Source: Macquaria australasica (lineage: Eukaryota > Chordata > Actinopteri > Centrarchiformes > Percichthyidae). Taken from it: a DNA stretch of 64,000 bases. How positions within the stretch are numbered: the stretch's first letter is position 1; every line of letters starts with the position of its first letter. The notes under the pieces were generated by a model. That model did no database searches. It was not told where the DNA came from and was given only the letters and a program-made list of their open reading frames with translations. The DNA is taken from NCBI GenBank assembly GCA_005408345.1, contig SEMN01001267.1, forward strand, positions 1 through 64,000. The letters are read 5' to 3'. The position numbers were made by a program, and so were the translations under genes. Of this stretch, positions 13,701 to 23,559 are shown in pieces.

Positions 13701-16700
13701 GTTGGTATGCTGGGTGGGAGGTCAAAGAGAGAGAGTGGAAGTGACCAAGGACAAAGTAACAGATATACACACATTGTTTTATTATTTAGTTGTTGATCTT
13801 TAATTTTGTATTTGGTGTGTATGTATTTGTGTCTCAAAAACACTTTAACTTTAAGGTCATTGTTTCATTTCAACATCATGTCTCACTGGTTTACTGCAAA
13901 ATTATAATCAGGTAACTGATGTGGAAATGTTAATACAATTCATCAGATTGAACTGATGATAATAAAAGATAATTGTACATTTGAGAATTAGAAACCATAT
14001 ACATAGTACCTATTTCAACCTGAAGACTGACTTGCTATCTGTCACTCTCTGTAGCCTTCAAAAGAACACAGTCTCTGCCTCATAAGCACACTGTTCATCA
14101 TCAGTGAACCCTGCTGACCAAGTCAGCACTGTCAGACCAACTCACAGTTGTCAAAGCAGATGCGTCCGATGGCCCTGCCAGTGTTCAGCAGCATCTCCTG
14201 GTTATTGCTGTTCAGATGGGGAACGAGCACCTTCACCAGGCCTGCCTCAATGCATGGTTCCCTGACTGCAGCTACAACATAACATAAGATTTAACCTCTT
14301 GAATTCTGGTATTTCCCTTAAATGCCCCCTTAAAGAAAAGCATAAGTCCCTTGACTACAGCCAGCTGTGATGTAGCATGGTACTATGGTGCCATGCTCCA
14401 TCACTGCAGCACAGGGTGTGGAAAGAGCACATTGTCACCACTAGTTGGCAGGGCAAGCCAGATTATTAGACTGGGTGCAGTTAAAGTTCGCAGTCACAGT
14501 TTCAGTTGCAGTCAGCCACTATGTGTAGAAAATATTTGAAAATATCTGACTTTGGCGCCCAGAGATATAGTATTAAAAAAGACACTGGCAGACAGCAATG
14601 AATGGTGCCCTTATATTTATTTAACCTGGGCATACTGACATGAATAAGTTGAAAGCAACACATACACTGCACCAATTTGGACTCACTCATTTTTCTACAA
14701 ACAAAAATGCATGCCATCAGAATAATTCTAATAATGGCTTTGACAGAGGAAAGAGATTTCCCCACTATACTGTGACATATTTTCATATACAGTATCTATA
14801 GTGTTACAGTAAATATTCTGTTTGAACCAGTACTTTACTGACGCCACAGTACATTAAAGTAAACTGATATATTGTACATAAACCCTAAATATGGTTGAAC
14901 ATTAAATTCTACTGCATTGTTCATCATTTTACATACATATATTCAACATTTCGCTGCAATTCAGCCTGAGTGTGGCTTCTCAAAAAGAGCAGCTTTTCAG
15001 TGTACAACAGGAACCTTGTGGAAAAGTTAGTCAAGGGGCAAAGAAGAACCAATTATTTTGTTACTCTAATAACTCACAAAAGGCATATCATTTGTGAACT
15101 GATTCATGAAACACTATCCAGCTGTGTCTCTGTCAAACAATATTTGGGCAGCATGGATGAGGAGTCCTTAATGTGCTCAGAAAAATGGAAATTTGAACAT
15201 TTACAATTCCATGACAACTAGGCAAACTCCATCTGCTGAGGAAGATCATGTGATATGATCGAAAGCTCTAGACCACCTACTAAATGGACCTTTTGTCAAC
15301 AGTACTGGGGCAGTAAAGAGCTGAGGTGATAGGAAAAAAACCCTAATGGCTACTGAACACATATCATACTGGTGTAGCAATTGTCTAAAATAATCAATAT
15401 AATCATTTTCGCTGCTGTATTTTATTATTATTTGTGGCTGAAATGTCACAAATCTTATCTTGTTTTACATTATCCAAGAACATAACAACTGATAACAACT
15501 GTAGCAGTATCCTACCTTCTCGGGCCATCTCTGCCACCACCAGAGCCACCTGGCAGCTCAGGCTGCTTTTACTCCTTAAGGCCTGAGCCAGTGTGGGTAG
15601 AATCCCACTCCTGGCAATCTCAACAGCAGCATCTTTCTCTGTGGACACACAAATCCATTTCTTCAGAATCAAAACAATGGCAGGGTATCCAGTCCCAGCA
15701 TTTACTAGAAATATGTGAAGTTAGTTTTGACTAAAAGTGTTAGTTTACACAGTAAAGCCATGATGTGACTTCAAGTAAAAAAGTATGTGACTCCTAGTGG
15801 TTGCATTAAAAAATACTGGCATTTTTTGGTGGCCTCTTGACCTTTTCTCTACTGCCACCATCGCTTTCACTTTCACCCAATATGTGTGACAGTCTAACAG
15901 CCAATTATGCCACCCTTACACAGAATATTCAATTTGTACACAAAATCCAGGCTAATATAAAGCACCCTTCAGACATGCACCTTGTGACATATGTGATGAC
16001 AGTTTTACATGTTGGTCTCTGTGGTAATGAAGTCATTGAGCACGTTAGAGCTAAGCTGTGTTTAGTTTACTTTAGTTTATTTTATTAGCACAAAGGAGCA
16101 AAAAAAAAAAAAAACATAGCAGGGATTGTGCAGAAACCCCAAAGGGCTTATACTAAAAACCTCACCTTTATAATTTCCAATTTATCTTGATACTATGGAT
16201 ATTTGTTTCCTTAACATAATGAGATAAAAAAAGAAAAAAATAGTAGTAATAGTAATAATAATAATAAATAAAACAAACTCACATACTGAGCACATTAACT
16301 CTGGCACAGGTGTTTTTTCATATTAGACTTAAACGCTGACAGTGATGGACAGGATTGAGAGAGAGGGAACTGGTATTCCAAAATGATGGTCCTCTGTATT
16401 TTATGGCTTCTTGTCCAAGAGTTGTGTGATAATAGGGAAGACGAATAGCCTTTGCTTGTCTGGTTGGATATGAATGGACATCAGAGTTTATTAAGAAGAA
16501 GTTGTGAAATACATTAGGTAAGCTGTACTTTTGAAACATACATTTATACATAAAGATACATGTTTGATAGATATTAATGTTGGACATGGATAACAGATTT
16601 AATTTCTTGAACAGGGGAACTGATGTTCATGACAATTTGACGCAGTTGCAAATCTTAAATAATTCTTTTGGATTAAAATAATTATTTGAAGGGAAGAGGG

Positions 16701-16887
16701 ATATGTACTGGCCCAAACAATGTTACAATATGATATGATATAATAGTTTAATGTATCCATACATTAAGAGTGTTAGAAGACAGGATTGATTTACCACCGA
16801 ACAAACTTTTCTAATGTGAGATGGTTTAAAGTTTGATCTGGGATGGGATGACAGACCAGATTAAATGGATGGATGGGTGGAAGGTAG

Positions 16888-16950
<63 letters not shown>

Positions 16951-19900
16951 CATGACTTACTCTTTTCCAGCAGAGCAGCCAGCACTGTGTCCAAATGAGG
17001 CTTGAGCTCCTCCTCAATCAGCTCTGTACTCACACTGATAGCCTTTAGTGCCTCGCTCAGAGAGTCTGCAACACACACACAGACATACACCACCAACGAC
17101 AATAACAACAACTTAAGAATATGTCAGTCTTCCTTATTCCACCTTAATAAACACACACCACACACACACACACACACATATACATGAACATTACATCTTA
17201 ATTAAATAAACAATACCAAAAAGTACATTTTAAAGTAAATTGGGAGGAGGCACATGGGGAGCAGTAAATTGCATTAGAATTAGTGCATCAGCAGAGTGAG
17301 AAGCATCAGGTTATAATTGGCCACACTACACACCTGTATGAATATGATGGGACATTACTAGTCAGCTGATACACAGACAGCTGTGAATCAGCCAGTGATA
17401 GTGAAGCATGAATGATACAGCTGATGCCAATCAGCTATTTCAAGTGATTTGCCTAACTAATGCTACGCTCAGTTTCCTTTAGAATTAGTTTCATACAGTA
17501 CAGCAAATGATCTGATGTAAAGTATGTAGCTTGAAAAGTCAAATCATTTCTTCATAAATCTTTAAACCAATAGACTGTATTTAATGTTGGATATTTGTTC
17601 TCTTAACTTTTTCATGTATTTTGTGGGGGGGTTTGCTGTACACACATTGTAATTGTCTCACAGTTTCATTTCAATTTGGTCACACTATATGATGGGTTGA
17701 ATGCACAGTTGTGATGTTTTGTTTTTGTTGTTTCGTTTGTTTGTTTGTTTTTTTTGTCACAGCACCTAAAGTATATGTCTAGTATATGTCCACACCAATA
17801 TGCAAGATCTGTATCCAGGCTTCTCAATGCATTTTTAACAGATTAGAACAGGCTATATAAAGCCTTATCCATTTCAAATCCTCTGTTTATTACAAAATAT
17901 TGTGCTCTGGGTATGCCATCTGTCAACAGCACCATATTGTGCTTCATTAAAATATTTTTTTGGTCATGCTGGATATGAAGAGAGGCTTCGGACTTCCCTA
18001 ATATGTCCATGGATACTATATATATATATACTATAACAGGACATTTACAAAACACCATATGTGAGGAAAGCTGTGATGAAGGTGCACAAAAAGTGGATTG
18101 ACATAAACCATTTTAATGTAGGCTTACCATAGGCTACTTTGTGCACTGTACAACGGTATCATGTAGGCATGTATAAATATTGGGTAAGACTCTGTATCCT
18201 GGGGTACTTAGTATTAAAGTCTCTGCTTAATGATCAGAGAAACAACCACTTACACAGGAGATCCCAAAGCTCTATATGTAATATGCATCCCAAGGCTAGC
18301 ATTATACCATGTCTGCCTTATTGTTGAATATCTGGCATCTGTTGTAATACATTAGCCTAGCATGCATGTTTGAACACAGTGGGCAATAAGGGGGATTTAT
18401 TCCACATTTTATGTTTATATCTATCATGATATGTAGAGAGAATATACGTAGCCCACAAGATATCTGAGCAAAACCTATAAATTAAAGCCATGCAGACTAA
18501 TCAGTGCAAACAAGCTTACTGAAAGTAATTAAAATCCATGCAGTTAGGAAATTGCCCTGTCTCTACAACATCTGTTGGTCCAACACTTGGTGGCTGGTCC
18601 AGGAAAAAAGGTCTCGACAGCTACTGGCAATGATACTGTGAAATTTGATATGAATATTTATGATCCCCAGAGTTCTGGTGACCCCTTGACCCCCTGCCAT
18701 CCACTCAAAGCTTCCTCCTGAGAAACACATTATTCCATCAGAGGATGAAGCCAAATGTTCCCCTAGTGCCAACATCACTTACTGTATATACAAGAAATAT
18801 CAAAATCTAAAGGGCAAATTAGCATGAAATCATCCTTACATACAATACATTCATACCCCTTAGAGCATGAACTTTTTTAATTTTGATCACTCAGTAGCTA
18901 AACATCAACATTGCTCACATGAAATCTCATATTCTAATTGATTGCCATTAAATTTGTTGGACACATTAATGCTGCAAAGTGATTGAACGCTTTGGATTTT
19001 TATGATCCCATGATCTTTCCGCTAGTGTAACCTTCAACTGTTACAGTTTTAGCCCTACTAGTGGCCTCTAGATGAGTTTCAGACTTTTAATATTGTTGCT
19101 GAATGTACTAATTTCAATATCCTCACAATTTACGTCCAGTGCCAACATTCAGAATCAAGACAGGAAGTAGTGTGCCCATGTCATAAGGCAGGTGGTGGAT
19201 GGGCATGTAGCACACTCAACTTTCATGCAGGAGTTTGCTTTACCACTGCCTTAACCATTATTCATTTGCCATAACCACGGCCTTTCCCTAACCTTAACCA
19301 TACCCTAATTGCCATGGGCAGAAATAGAAAGCGAGAATAATGTTGTCAATTAACGTAATCCGGGGTTTTGTAGAATTGTCCAATATTGATGTTCTTGTTT
19401 GGTGACAGGTTTGAATAAACTAATCACAGTTACTTCAGCCCGATTAGGGTGATTTAACCTGAAACTTCTTCAATATTTGTTCCACTACTATCATGGAATA
19501 AAGACCAGACACAAACCTTATGAGCTACTTAAACAAATACAATACAATGCATTATATACAAACACACACACACACACACACACAGTGAGGAGAGACCTGC
19601 AGATGGTAATCACCTCAGCTAATCCCTTGTAAGTCGAATGAAAATAGCCTCAGTGGAGGGGGCTATCAGGCTGATACACAGCCTGCTACATCAGGATCTA
19701 AACCCCATGTCCTTCTGTGTGTGTGTGTGACCATGTCCATGTGTCCATGTGCTCCCATGTGTGTTTGACAAGAGAGCAGGCAACCAATTAACTAATCAGT
19801 CCCACAGAGTGCTGTGAGGGAGTCCCCAGGGTGCTTATTACAGATGATTCAACTGCACTGCGTGTTTCCACATATACAAACATACATCCATGTGTACTTA

Positions 19901-21463
19901 CATTAACACAGACACAATATCCGGAAAACTGTGCATTCTAATCCAATATGACAGTCCAGCAATAAATCCCATCACTGTGAAGCTTATTATGTGTAGTAGC
20001 GCTTAGACTCTTAGACTGTGTCAGAGAGCCGTTGATTCATCTCTGTGATAATTTTATAAAGTTGTACATTTATGATGCTGCCTATGGGGTTCGTGCCTCA
20101 GATCAGCAGTTAGAAAGACAAATATCAGTCAGCAGTAGCTTCAGATGAGGCTGTCCCAGCGGGACGAACAGCTCGGTGTTCCTGGAGTTGTGAGCGTGAC
20201 ATTGGGGAGTGGTGCAACTCCAAGCCTTGCATCAAAAAATCTGGAAATATCCCTCCTTTCTGACTGCTGGGAGCTTCATACATAGCTTGCACCTGACTTA
20301 GTTAATAATGGTAAAATGGTGAAATGGATTATGTATGTTTCACAATATTGTATTTTGGAGAGCTGCTTAAAATGTCTTTATCTGCCAGCAATGCAAAGTT
20401 TATTTTGTATAATTACAATTGAATGAAATGTGTTTTCATAGGGATGCCAGAATCCACCACACTCCAGTACCACACCTTATTGTCCCCCACAACTTGCAAG
20501 AAATGGTATGTCATGGCGATGACTACGCCACATACACAGTCACCTTTTTTCACCTACTGGCTGTACTTAGGAGATACTTGGAGGGAAGCACTAGCCTGTC
20601 AGAGTTACTGTGTGAAAGTTCAGCTCTATGGTAAATTTTGAGGCCATTGTAGTTGGCCTGTTTTTACTTTTTTGTCTTTTTTATTTTTTCCTTCTTAGGA
20701 CTGCACTGCAACACAAAAACATATCGCAGCTGACCCTCGGTGATTCAGAGAAGTAGTGCACTGGAGAGAGAGGCTGAGACAAAGAGGACAAGAAGAAGGA
20801 AGGAACGTCAGATTAAAAAAAATATTATACAAGGCTGAAATCAAATGAGATGATCGCATTTGCAAGATATGCCGTGATATTATATTCAACTTTATATATT
20901 TAATCTGTAAGTACAGTTTGATAAATATTCCATGGTACATTTAATAACTTGAACTTAGTTAGTAAACATAATATACATTTAAAGTGATCCTGCTGTAATT
21001 TACTTTTGGGAAACATTTATGAATTAGAGAAAATAAATTAGCTAAATTATTAATCCAATTCAATAAAAAAAATTTAATTAAATGAGCTAATTAGTTAATA
21101 TTTTTATTAAAAGCAAAAGAACAATGTTATGTTGTACACGAAAAGGCCTCAATATATCAAAATCAACTAAAATTCAATCCCAGGCATCCTTTTAGATAAT
21201 GGCTAAATCAGTGTTGATTCATTGTCAGGAATGGAAAATCTGACGTTTATTCAAAATTAAACATAACGAGCACTGCCTAGCCTTTCTATCTATCTATCTG
21301 TCTAGCTAATGCCCTCATATACACATTCACATGCACACCTAAAATCTCATAACCGCAGCTAGTATTATACGTCATCACTCATATGAAACCATGCACACAC
21401 ACACACACCCTACACACACACTAAGGGATGTTAGATATGCAGCTACTCACCGGTGTCTGTCAT
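4267..21463 (-). CDS. rap1gds1-like: RAP1GDS1 (SmgGDS)-family armadillo protein, 14 coding exons, 558 aa
   Basis: CDS (minus) joins 21451-21463, 16961-17065, 15516-15638, 14146-14265, 13581-13709, 12868-12993, 11933-12076, 10562-10693, 9231-9365, 8677-8802, 7688-7827, 7386-7512, 5556-5684 and 4267-4394. All introns are GT-AG and the frame stays open for 1677 nt, giving 558 aa plus stop. Most coding exons are about 120-140 nt and each holds roughly one armadillo repeat. Family hallmarks are visible: ESMQK near residue 255, GALAIANFARN near 290, VQHAGLSALRNLAIP near 330, MPPVQFKLLGTLRM near 367, EWCEAKDHAGV near 405, and SEHVIMQNEALVALA near 452. SmgGDS proteins bind C-terminally polybasic small GTPases (RhoA, RhoC, Rac1, Rap1), chaperone their prenylation and trafficking, and act as an exchange factor for RhoA/RhoC. 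The start MTDTDS aligns with the mammalian N-terminus. Divergence from the human protein is higher than I would expect for the main fish ortholog, so it may be a paralog; that part is inference. Confidence 0.93.
5556..5684 (-). CDS. rap1gds1-like: RAP1GDS1-family coding exon 13 (residues 474-517)
   Basis: Encodes SMKNPFRDAELLPMLKKMLE, then VEVKFSALGLICSLANS. The acceptor is CTACAG and the donor is GTATGT. The donor is chosen inside a longer open frame because it rejoins exon 14 in phase. Confidence 0.88.
7386..7512 (-). CDS. rap1gds1-like: RAP1GDS1-family coding exon 12 (residues 432-474)
   Basis: Encodes EVVHAVTKADGVRHLISMAT, then SEHVIMQNEALVALAIASAT. The acceptor is TGACAG and the donor is GTAAAA. 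Confidence 0.93.
7688..7827 (-). CDS. rap1gds1-like: RAP1GDS1-family coding exon 11 (residues 385-431)
   Basis: Encodes EAALVLGRDAVLLARVMEWC, then EAKDHAGVRGEASRLLAALI and RHSRSP. The acceptor is GTCAG and the donor is GTGAGT. A neighbouring AG two bases in is excluded by reading phase. Confidence 0.93.
8183..8212. repeat. (CT)n microsatellite in intron 10
   Basis: About fifteen CT units on the plus strand, between coding exons 10 and 11 of the RAP1GDS1-family gene. Confidence 0.95.
8677..8802 (-). CDS. rap1gds1-like: RAP1GDS1-family coding exon 10 (residues 343-385)
   Basis: Encodes TNKVRMLEDGVTERIKTLLR, then MPPVQFKLLGTLRMMVDGQ. The acceptor is TTCCAG and the donor is GTGAGC. Confidence 0.93.
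9231..9365 (-). CDS. rap1gds1-like: RAP1GDS1-family coding exon 9 (residues 298-343)
   Basis: Encodes SNCVKMLDLGVVPHILTLLE, then QHAGLSALRNLAIP. The acceptor is TGTCAG and the donor is GTATTG, a weaker donor than in the other exons. Confidence 0.93.
9880..10330. repeat. Dispersed repeat in intron 8 (inverted copy near 43.9-44.3 kb)
   Basis: Contains the run GTTAGCTCTGTTTTTGGTCT, then GGAAATATCTG and TTTAGCTGCTAA. The reverse complement of the same order appears at 44170-44240. A tail with GCAGAGTTGGTGATA is echoed near 34430. This is a multicopy family, probably a MITE or SINE; the class is not determined. Confidence 0.6.
10562..10693 (-). CDS. rap1gds1-like: RAP1GDS1-family coding exon 8 (residues 254-298)
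   Basis: Encodes ESMQKCFGEGSGLVYQDVLS and on to GALAIANFARN, the best-conserved family block. The acceptor CAG is preceded directly by a long GT repeat instead of a normal pyrimidine tract. The donor is GTGAGA. Confidence 0.94.
10699..10736. repeat. (CA)n microsatellite abutting the exon 8 acceptor
   Basis: About 19 CA units on the plus strand, read as (GT)n in the gene orientation. It ends at the CAG acceptor of coding exon 8, so the repeat occupies the place of the polypyrimidine tract. Confidence 0.95.
11397..11911. mobile_element. hAT-like MITE in intron 7
   Basis: The ends are inverted repeats: CATAGACTGTATATAAAG plus ATGGACGACG at the left, and CGTCGTCCAT followed by CTACATATACATTCTACA at the right. 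It is flanked by the 9-base direct repeat GTTTGCACC (11388-11396, 11912-11920), consistent with an 8-bp hAT-type duplication plus one chance base. There is no coding capacity. The right end lies 12 nt from the exon 7 splice donor. Confidence 0.88.
11933..12076 (-). CDS. rap1gds1-like: RAP1GDS1-family coding exon 7 (residues 206-254)
   Basis: Encodes TLKLQFAESGVPEALSEMIR and on to NLIVSLLLG. The acceptor is CACCAG and the donor is GTGAGT. A MITE target duplication begins 12 nt inside the downstream intron, so little native intron sequence remains next to the donor. Confidence 0.92.
12868..12993 (-). CDS. rap1gds1-like: RAP1GDS1-family coding exon 6 (residues 164-206)
   Basis: Encodes SARDALAELDVADVLTFQLK and on to ILEILGSLGES. 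The acceptor is TTGCAG and the donor is GTAAGA. It aligns with the mammalian segment that follows LAELESS. Confidence 0.92.
13581..13709 (-). CDS. rap1gds1-like: RAP1GDS1-family coding exon 5 (residues 121-164)
   Basis: Encodes YQQDQLVQSGVIPRLVSIIR and on to LALCNLADM. The acceptor CACCCAG was preferred over an AG nine bases further in, because only this choice keeps the phase with exon 4; the alternative creates a stop. Confidence 0.9.
14146..14265 (-). CDS. rap1gds1-like: RAP1GDS1-family coding exon 4 (residues 81-121)
   Basis: Encodes REPCIEAGLVKVLVPHLNSN, then NTGRAIGRICFDN. The acceptor is CTGCAG and the donor is GTGAGT. It ends in phase 1 and joins directly in frame to exon 5 (FDN-S-YQQDQL). 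In mammals the 607-aa isoform has an extra exon at this junction. Confidence 0.92.
15208..15290. repeat. Dispersed repeat copy in intron 3
   Basis: Second copy of the unit at 3305-3365 (GACAACTAGGCAAACTCCATC and following). Unclassified. Confidence 0.5.
15516..15638 (-). CDS. rap1gds1-like: RAP1GDS1-family coding exon 3 (residues 40-81)
   Basis: Encodes KDAAVEIARSGILPTLAQAL followed by a VVAEMARE segment, an armadillo repeat. The acceptor is CCACAG and the donor is GTAGGA. Confidence 0.92.
16300..16600 (-). mobile_element. LINE ORF2 C-terminal fragment in intron 2
   Basis: A minus-strand frame (16318-16587) contains DVHSYPTRQAKAIRLPYY, then GQEAIKYRGPSFWNTSSLSL. This is the H-Y-TR, R-P, RGP-WN pattern typical of the region after reverse transcriptase in vertebrate LINE ORF2 proteins. 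No catalytic domain remains. A/T-rich and A-rich sequence at 16090-16270 may be its 3' side. Confidence 0.6.
16891..16947. repeat. (GT)n microsatellite 13 nt past the exon 2 donor
   Basis: About 28 TG units on the plus strand, read as (CA)n in the gene orientation just inside intron 2. Intronic CA repeats close to a donor can act as hnRNP L-dependent splicing elements in vertebrates; that effect here is inference. Confidence 0.95.
16961..17065 (-). CDS. rap1gds1-like: RAP1GDS1-family coding exon 2 (residues 5-40)
   Basis: Encodes SLSEALKAISVSTELIEEEL and on to LLEK, the N-terminal helical region. The acceptor is TTGCAG and the donor is GTAAGT. A 57-bp (GT)n tract starts 13 nt inside the downstream intron. 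Confidence 0.9.
17066..21450 (-). other. Intron 1 of the RAP1GDS1-family gene
   Basis: 4.4-kb intron without a recognisable exon. It holds simple repeats (17155-17180, 19562-19584), a tRNA-like repeat at 19150-19330, and teleost-type dispersed sequence around 18560-18790 and 18955-19100 that I cannot classify. No non-coding RNA is evident. Confidence 0.6.
19150..19330 (+). repeat. tRNA-like (SINE-type) repeat copy
   Basis: Contains GGTGGTGGATGGGCATGTAG, then ACTCAACTTTCATGCAGGAG, then CCTTAACC and CACGGCCTTTCCCTAACC. The reverse complement of the same order occurs at 53940-54120. The layout recalls a degenerate tRNA-like head with A-box and B-box positions. Family assignment is uncertain. 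Confidence 0.5.
21451..21463 (-). CDS. rap1gds1-like: RAP1GDS1-family coding exon 1 (start codon)
   Basis: Thirteen coding bases encode MTDT plus the first base of Asp-5, followed by the donor GTGAGT. The ATG sits in a favourable context (GCAGCCATGA). The tiny exon is supported because its phase and the resulting MTDTDSLSEALK fit the family N-terminus. A 4.4-kb intron follows. Confidence 0.85.
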
Positions 21464-21800
21464 GGCTGCTGGTCGGCAGGCTCTCTGCTGGCTGCCTCAC
21501 TGCCTCTGCCTGTTAGCACTGTATGTGTGTGTGCGCGCGAATGTGTGCGTGTGTGTTTGCGTGTGTGGCAAGCAGAGGAGCTAACCTCTCTCCTCAGGTG
21601 TACCCCAACTCTGTCTCTCACTCTGTCTGTCTGTTTCTCTCTCCTCCTCGCTCTTGCTCCCTCAATCCCATTAGCCAACTCTCTCTCTCTCTCTCTACAT
21701 TAATGTCTCTCTCCCTCCCCCTCCCTTCCTCCACTGCGCTTGCGTTCTCTCTCTCTGCTCATTTGCTCTGTTTGTTTCCACTTGCTCTTTCTCTCTCATT
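21464..21800 (-). promoter_or_regulatory. 5' UTR / promoter region of the RAP1GDS1-family gene
   Basis: Directly upstream of the start codon in the gene orientation. The sequence is GA-rich (CT-rich on plus) with several CGs near 21530-21560 and no obvious TATA box, fitting a housekeeping-type promoter. The transcription start cannot be placed. Confidence 0.4.
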
Positions 21801-21900
21801 TCATAAATTCAAATAATAGTAATAATAAAAACAAAGCAATTCAATGACATATAGAAAAAACATTTATGACCCCTAAGAGGACTTGTGGCAGAGCTGTATG

Positions 21901-22250
21901 GAGCCAGGACAGTGACAGTAATATTTGGCATCGAAAAGAAAATATGGCTTTGAAAACAAAACCTGAACTGAAAACGGAAACATTGGCATTGAAAAATTTG
22001 CATTGGAAAAAGTTGTATTGGCACTAAAAACAAGTTTCATTGAAAAATAAAAGATAGGAATTTAAAAATAATTCATTTTATTTCAATATTTTTTGCATTC
22101 TGTTGTGTTTTTCAATGACAATGTTCAGATTTTTTCTTCATGTCACTCTTTTTTCAGTGACAGTTTCTTTTTTACGCTCTCAGATTTTTTTTAAGATGTC
22201 AGTTTTTTTTCAGTGTCAGCAGTTTTCAGTTTCAACTTTCTGTCACTGTT
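21901..22250. repeat. Left arm of a long inverted repeat flanking the DIRS element
   Basis: Begins GAGCCAGGACAGTGACAG and ends with TTCAACTTTCTGTCACTGTT. The reverse complement of 26913-27234 matches almost throughout, with small indels (the left arm has roughly 25 extra bases near 21930). The arms are A/T-rich with recurrent CACTGAAAAA and CATTGAAAAA motifs. Confidence 0.88.
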
Positions 22251-22348
22251 CTCATTCATAGCATTCGTTTCGATGTCTCACTATGGGATGCGCCTCCCTG
22301 CGTATTCCTCAGAAGCATTTATCTCATTATGCCAATCCTGATTGGCTG

Positions 22349-22419
22349 GTGATTGCAATGTCCACGTCGGGTACATCCCTTTGCCCTTAAATAGCTTGCG
22401 CTACGACGCAGCACCATTC
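22349..22419 (+). repeat. Left inverted terminal sequence of the DIRS element
   Basis: Reads GTGATTGCAATGTCCACGTC and on to GCACCATTC. It pairs with 25848-25917 over about 70 bases with a handful of mismatches. Confidence 0.85.
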
Positions 22420-22594
22420 AAACACCTCTTCTCGCTTCAGAGCATATCTCAACCTGTCTTAACAGCTAGCTAGCTTGACTGTCCATAGACGGAGCTATTT
22501 TGGCTAATCCTCTCCATCGCCAGGCGCTAGCAGCTTCCTTGTACACTTCAAATCTCTGGTCTTCATAGAGTGGAGTGTTTATCCATACAAAGCA

Positions 22595-22945
22595 GTGGCT
22601 TTGGCTGTCAGGGTGCTTAATATTTCCTCCATGCTAACGGCGTACCAAGCCAAGTTGTGCGAGGACATGGCGACAAAGCCTGACCCTGTCGTGTGGGAAG
22701 AGATTACAGTGATTATGGACATTTGCCTCCGCGTGCAGGTGGTGTTGCAGGAGAGAGCCAGGTGGCTCAAACTGACCAATGTGTCAGAGAGAGAGAAGGA
22801 GGACATGCCAATTGTTCCCGACAGCATTTTTGTCACTGCTCTGGCCTCAATGCAGCAGAGGTTTGAGGCTAGAAAAAAGGAGGATGAAGCCCTCCAGCTC
22901 TGCCTTCCCCGGAAAGCCGAGCCTCCACCCCCACCGGCCCCGTGA
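22595..22945 (+). pseudogene. DIRS ORF1 (gag-like) fragment
   Basis: A 116-codon frame with a possible ATG at 22631 (MLTAYQAKLCEDMATKPDP). It is largely helical and charged and ends in a proline run (EPPPPPAP). Its position before the RT in a DIRS element identifies it as the gag-like ORF; no zinc finger is visible. A second overlapping frame continues to about 23147, suggesting a frameshift. Confidence 0.55.
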
Positions 22946-23559
22946 CAGACCTTCACCCAGGCTGTTTCACGGCCCCCTCAGTTTAAAATCTAAGCAGCCA
23001 AAACCCCAGCCCACACCGGTCACTCCACCTAAGCAGGAAGCAAGGACGAGCTGGCCCAGAAGAGCCCCGACGCTGACGGCGGCACCACCGGGACAACCTG
23101 CCCACACTGCCTGCCAGCAGGCTAGGAAGAAGAAGAGAGCGGCCTGAGAGCCCGTTCGCTCCCCACTGGTGAAGGAGCTGGACGTTACCCATTCACCAGC
23201 CCCACCAGTTCTGTTCCAGGGTGTGTTGCAGGGGGTTTCCCAGCCCTCCGATTCCCAGATGCTGTGTGTGGTGCCAAAGCGGTACCGGCATGTCTCAGCC
23301 AAGAGGAAGAGAGACTTTGTTCCAGAGACAGCAGGCTCTGTCTCCCTTCTAAGTCACACAAGCACACACCCACATTCTTTATTAATAAAGCATGTTCCAC
23401 TGTTGCATCCAGGCCTAGAGTCGAGGGCGCAGTTAAAAACACTGAACAGAAAAACAATAAAGAGTTTGGTGGCCATGCCGCCCCTGGAGGGAGATACGAC
23501 CTCCAGGGGAGATACGACCTCCCTCCAGGCGCACGCACCAGAGGCCGCCACCTCTCTCT

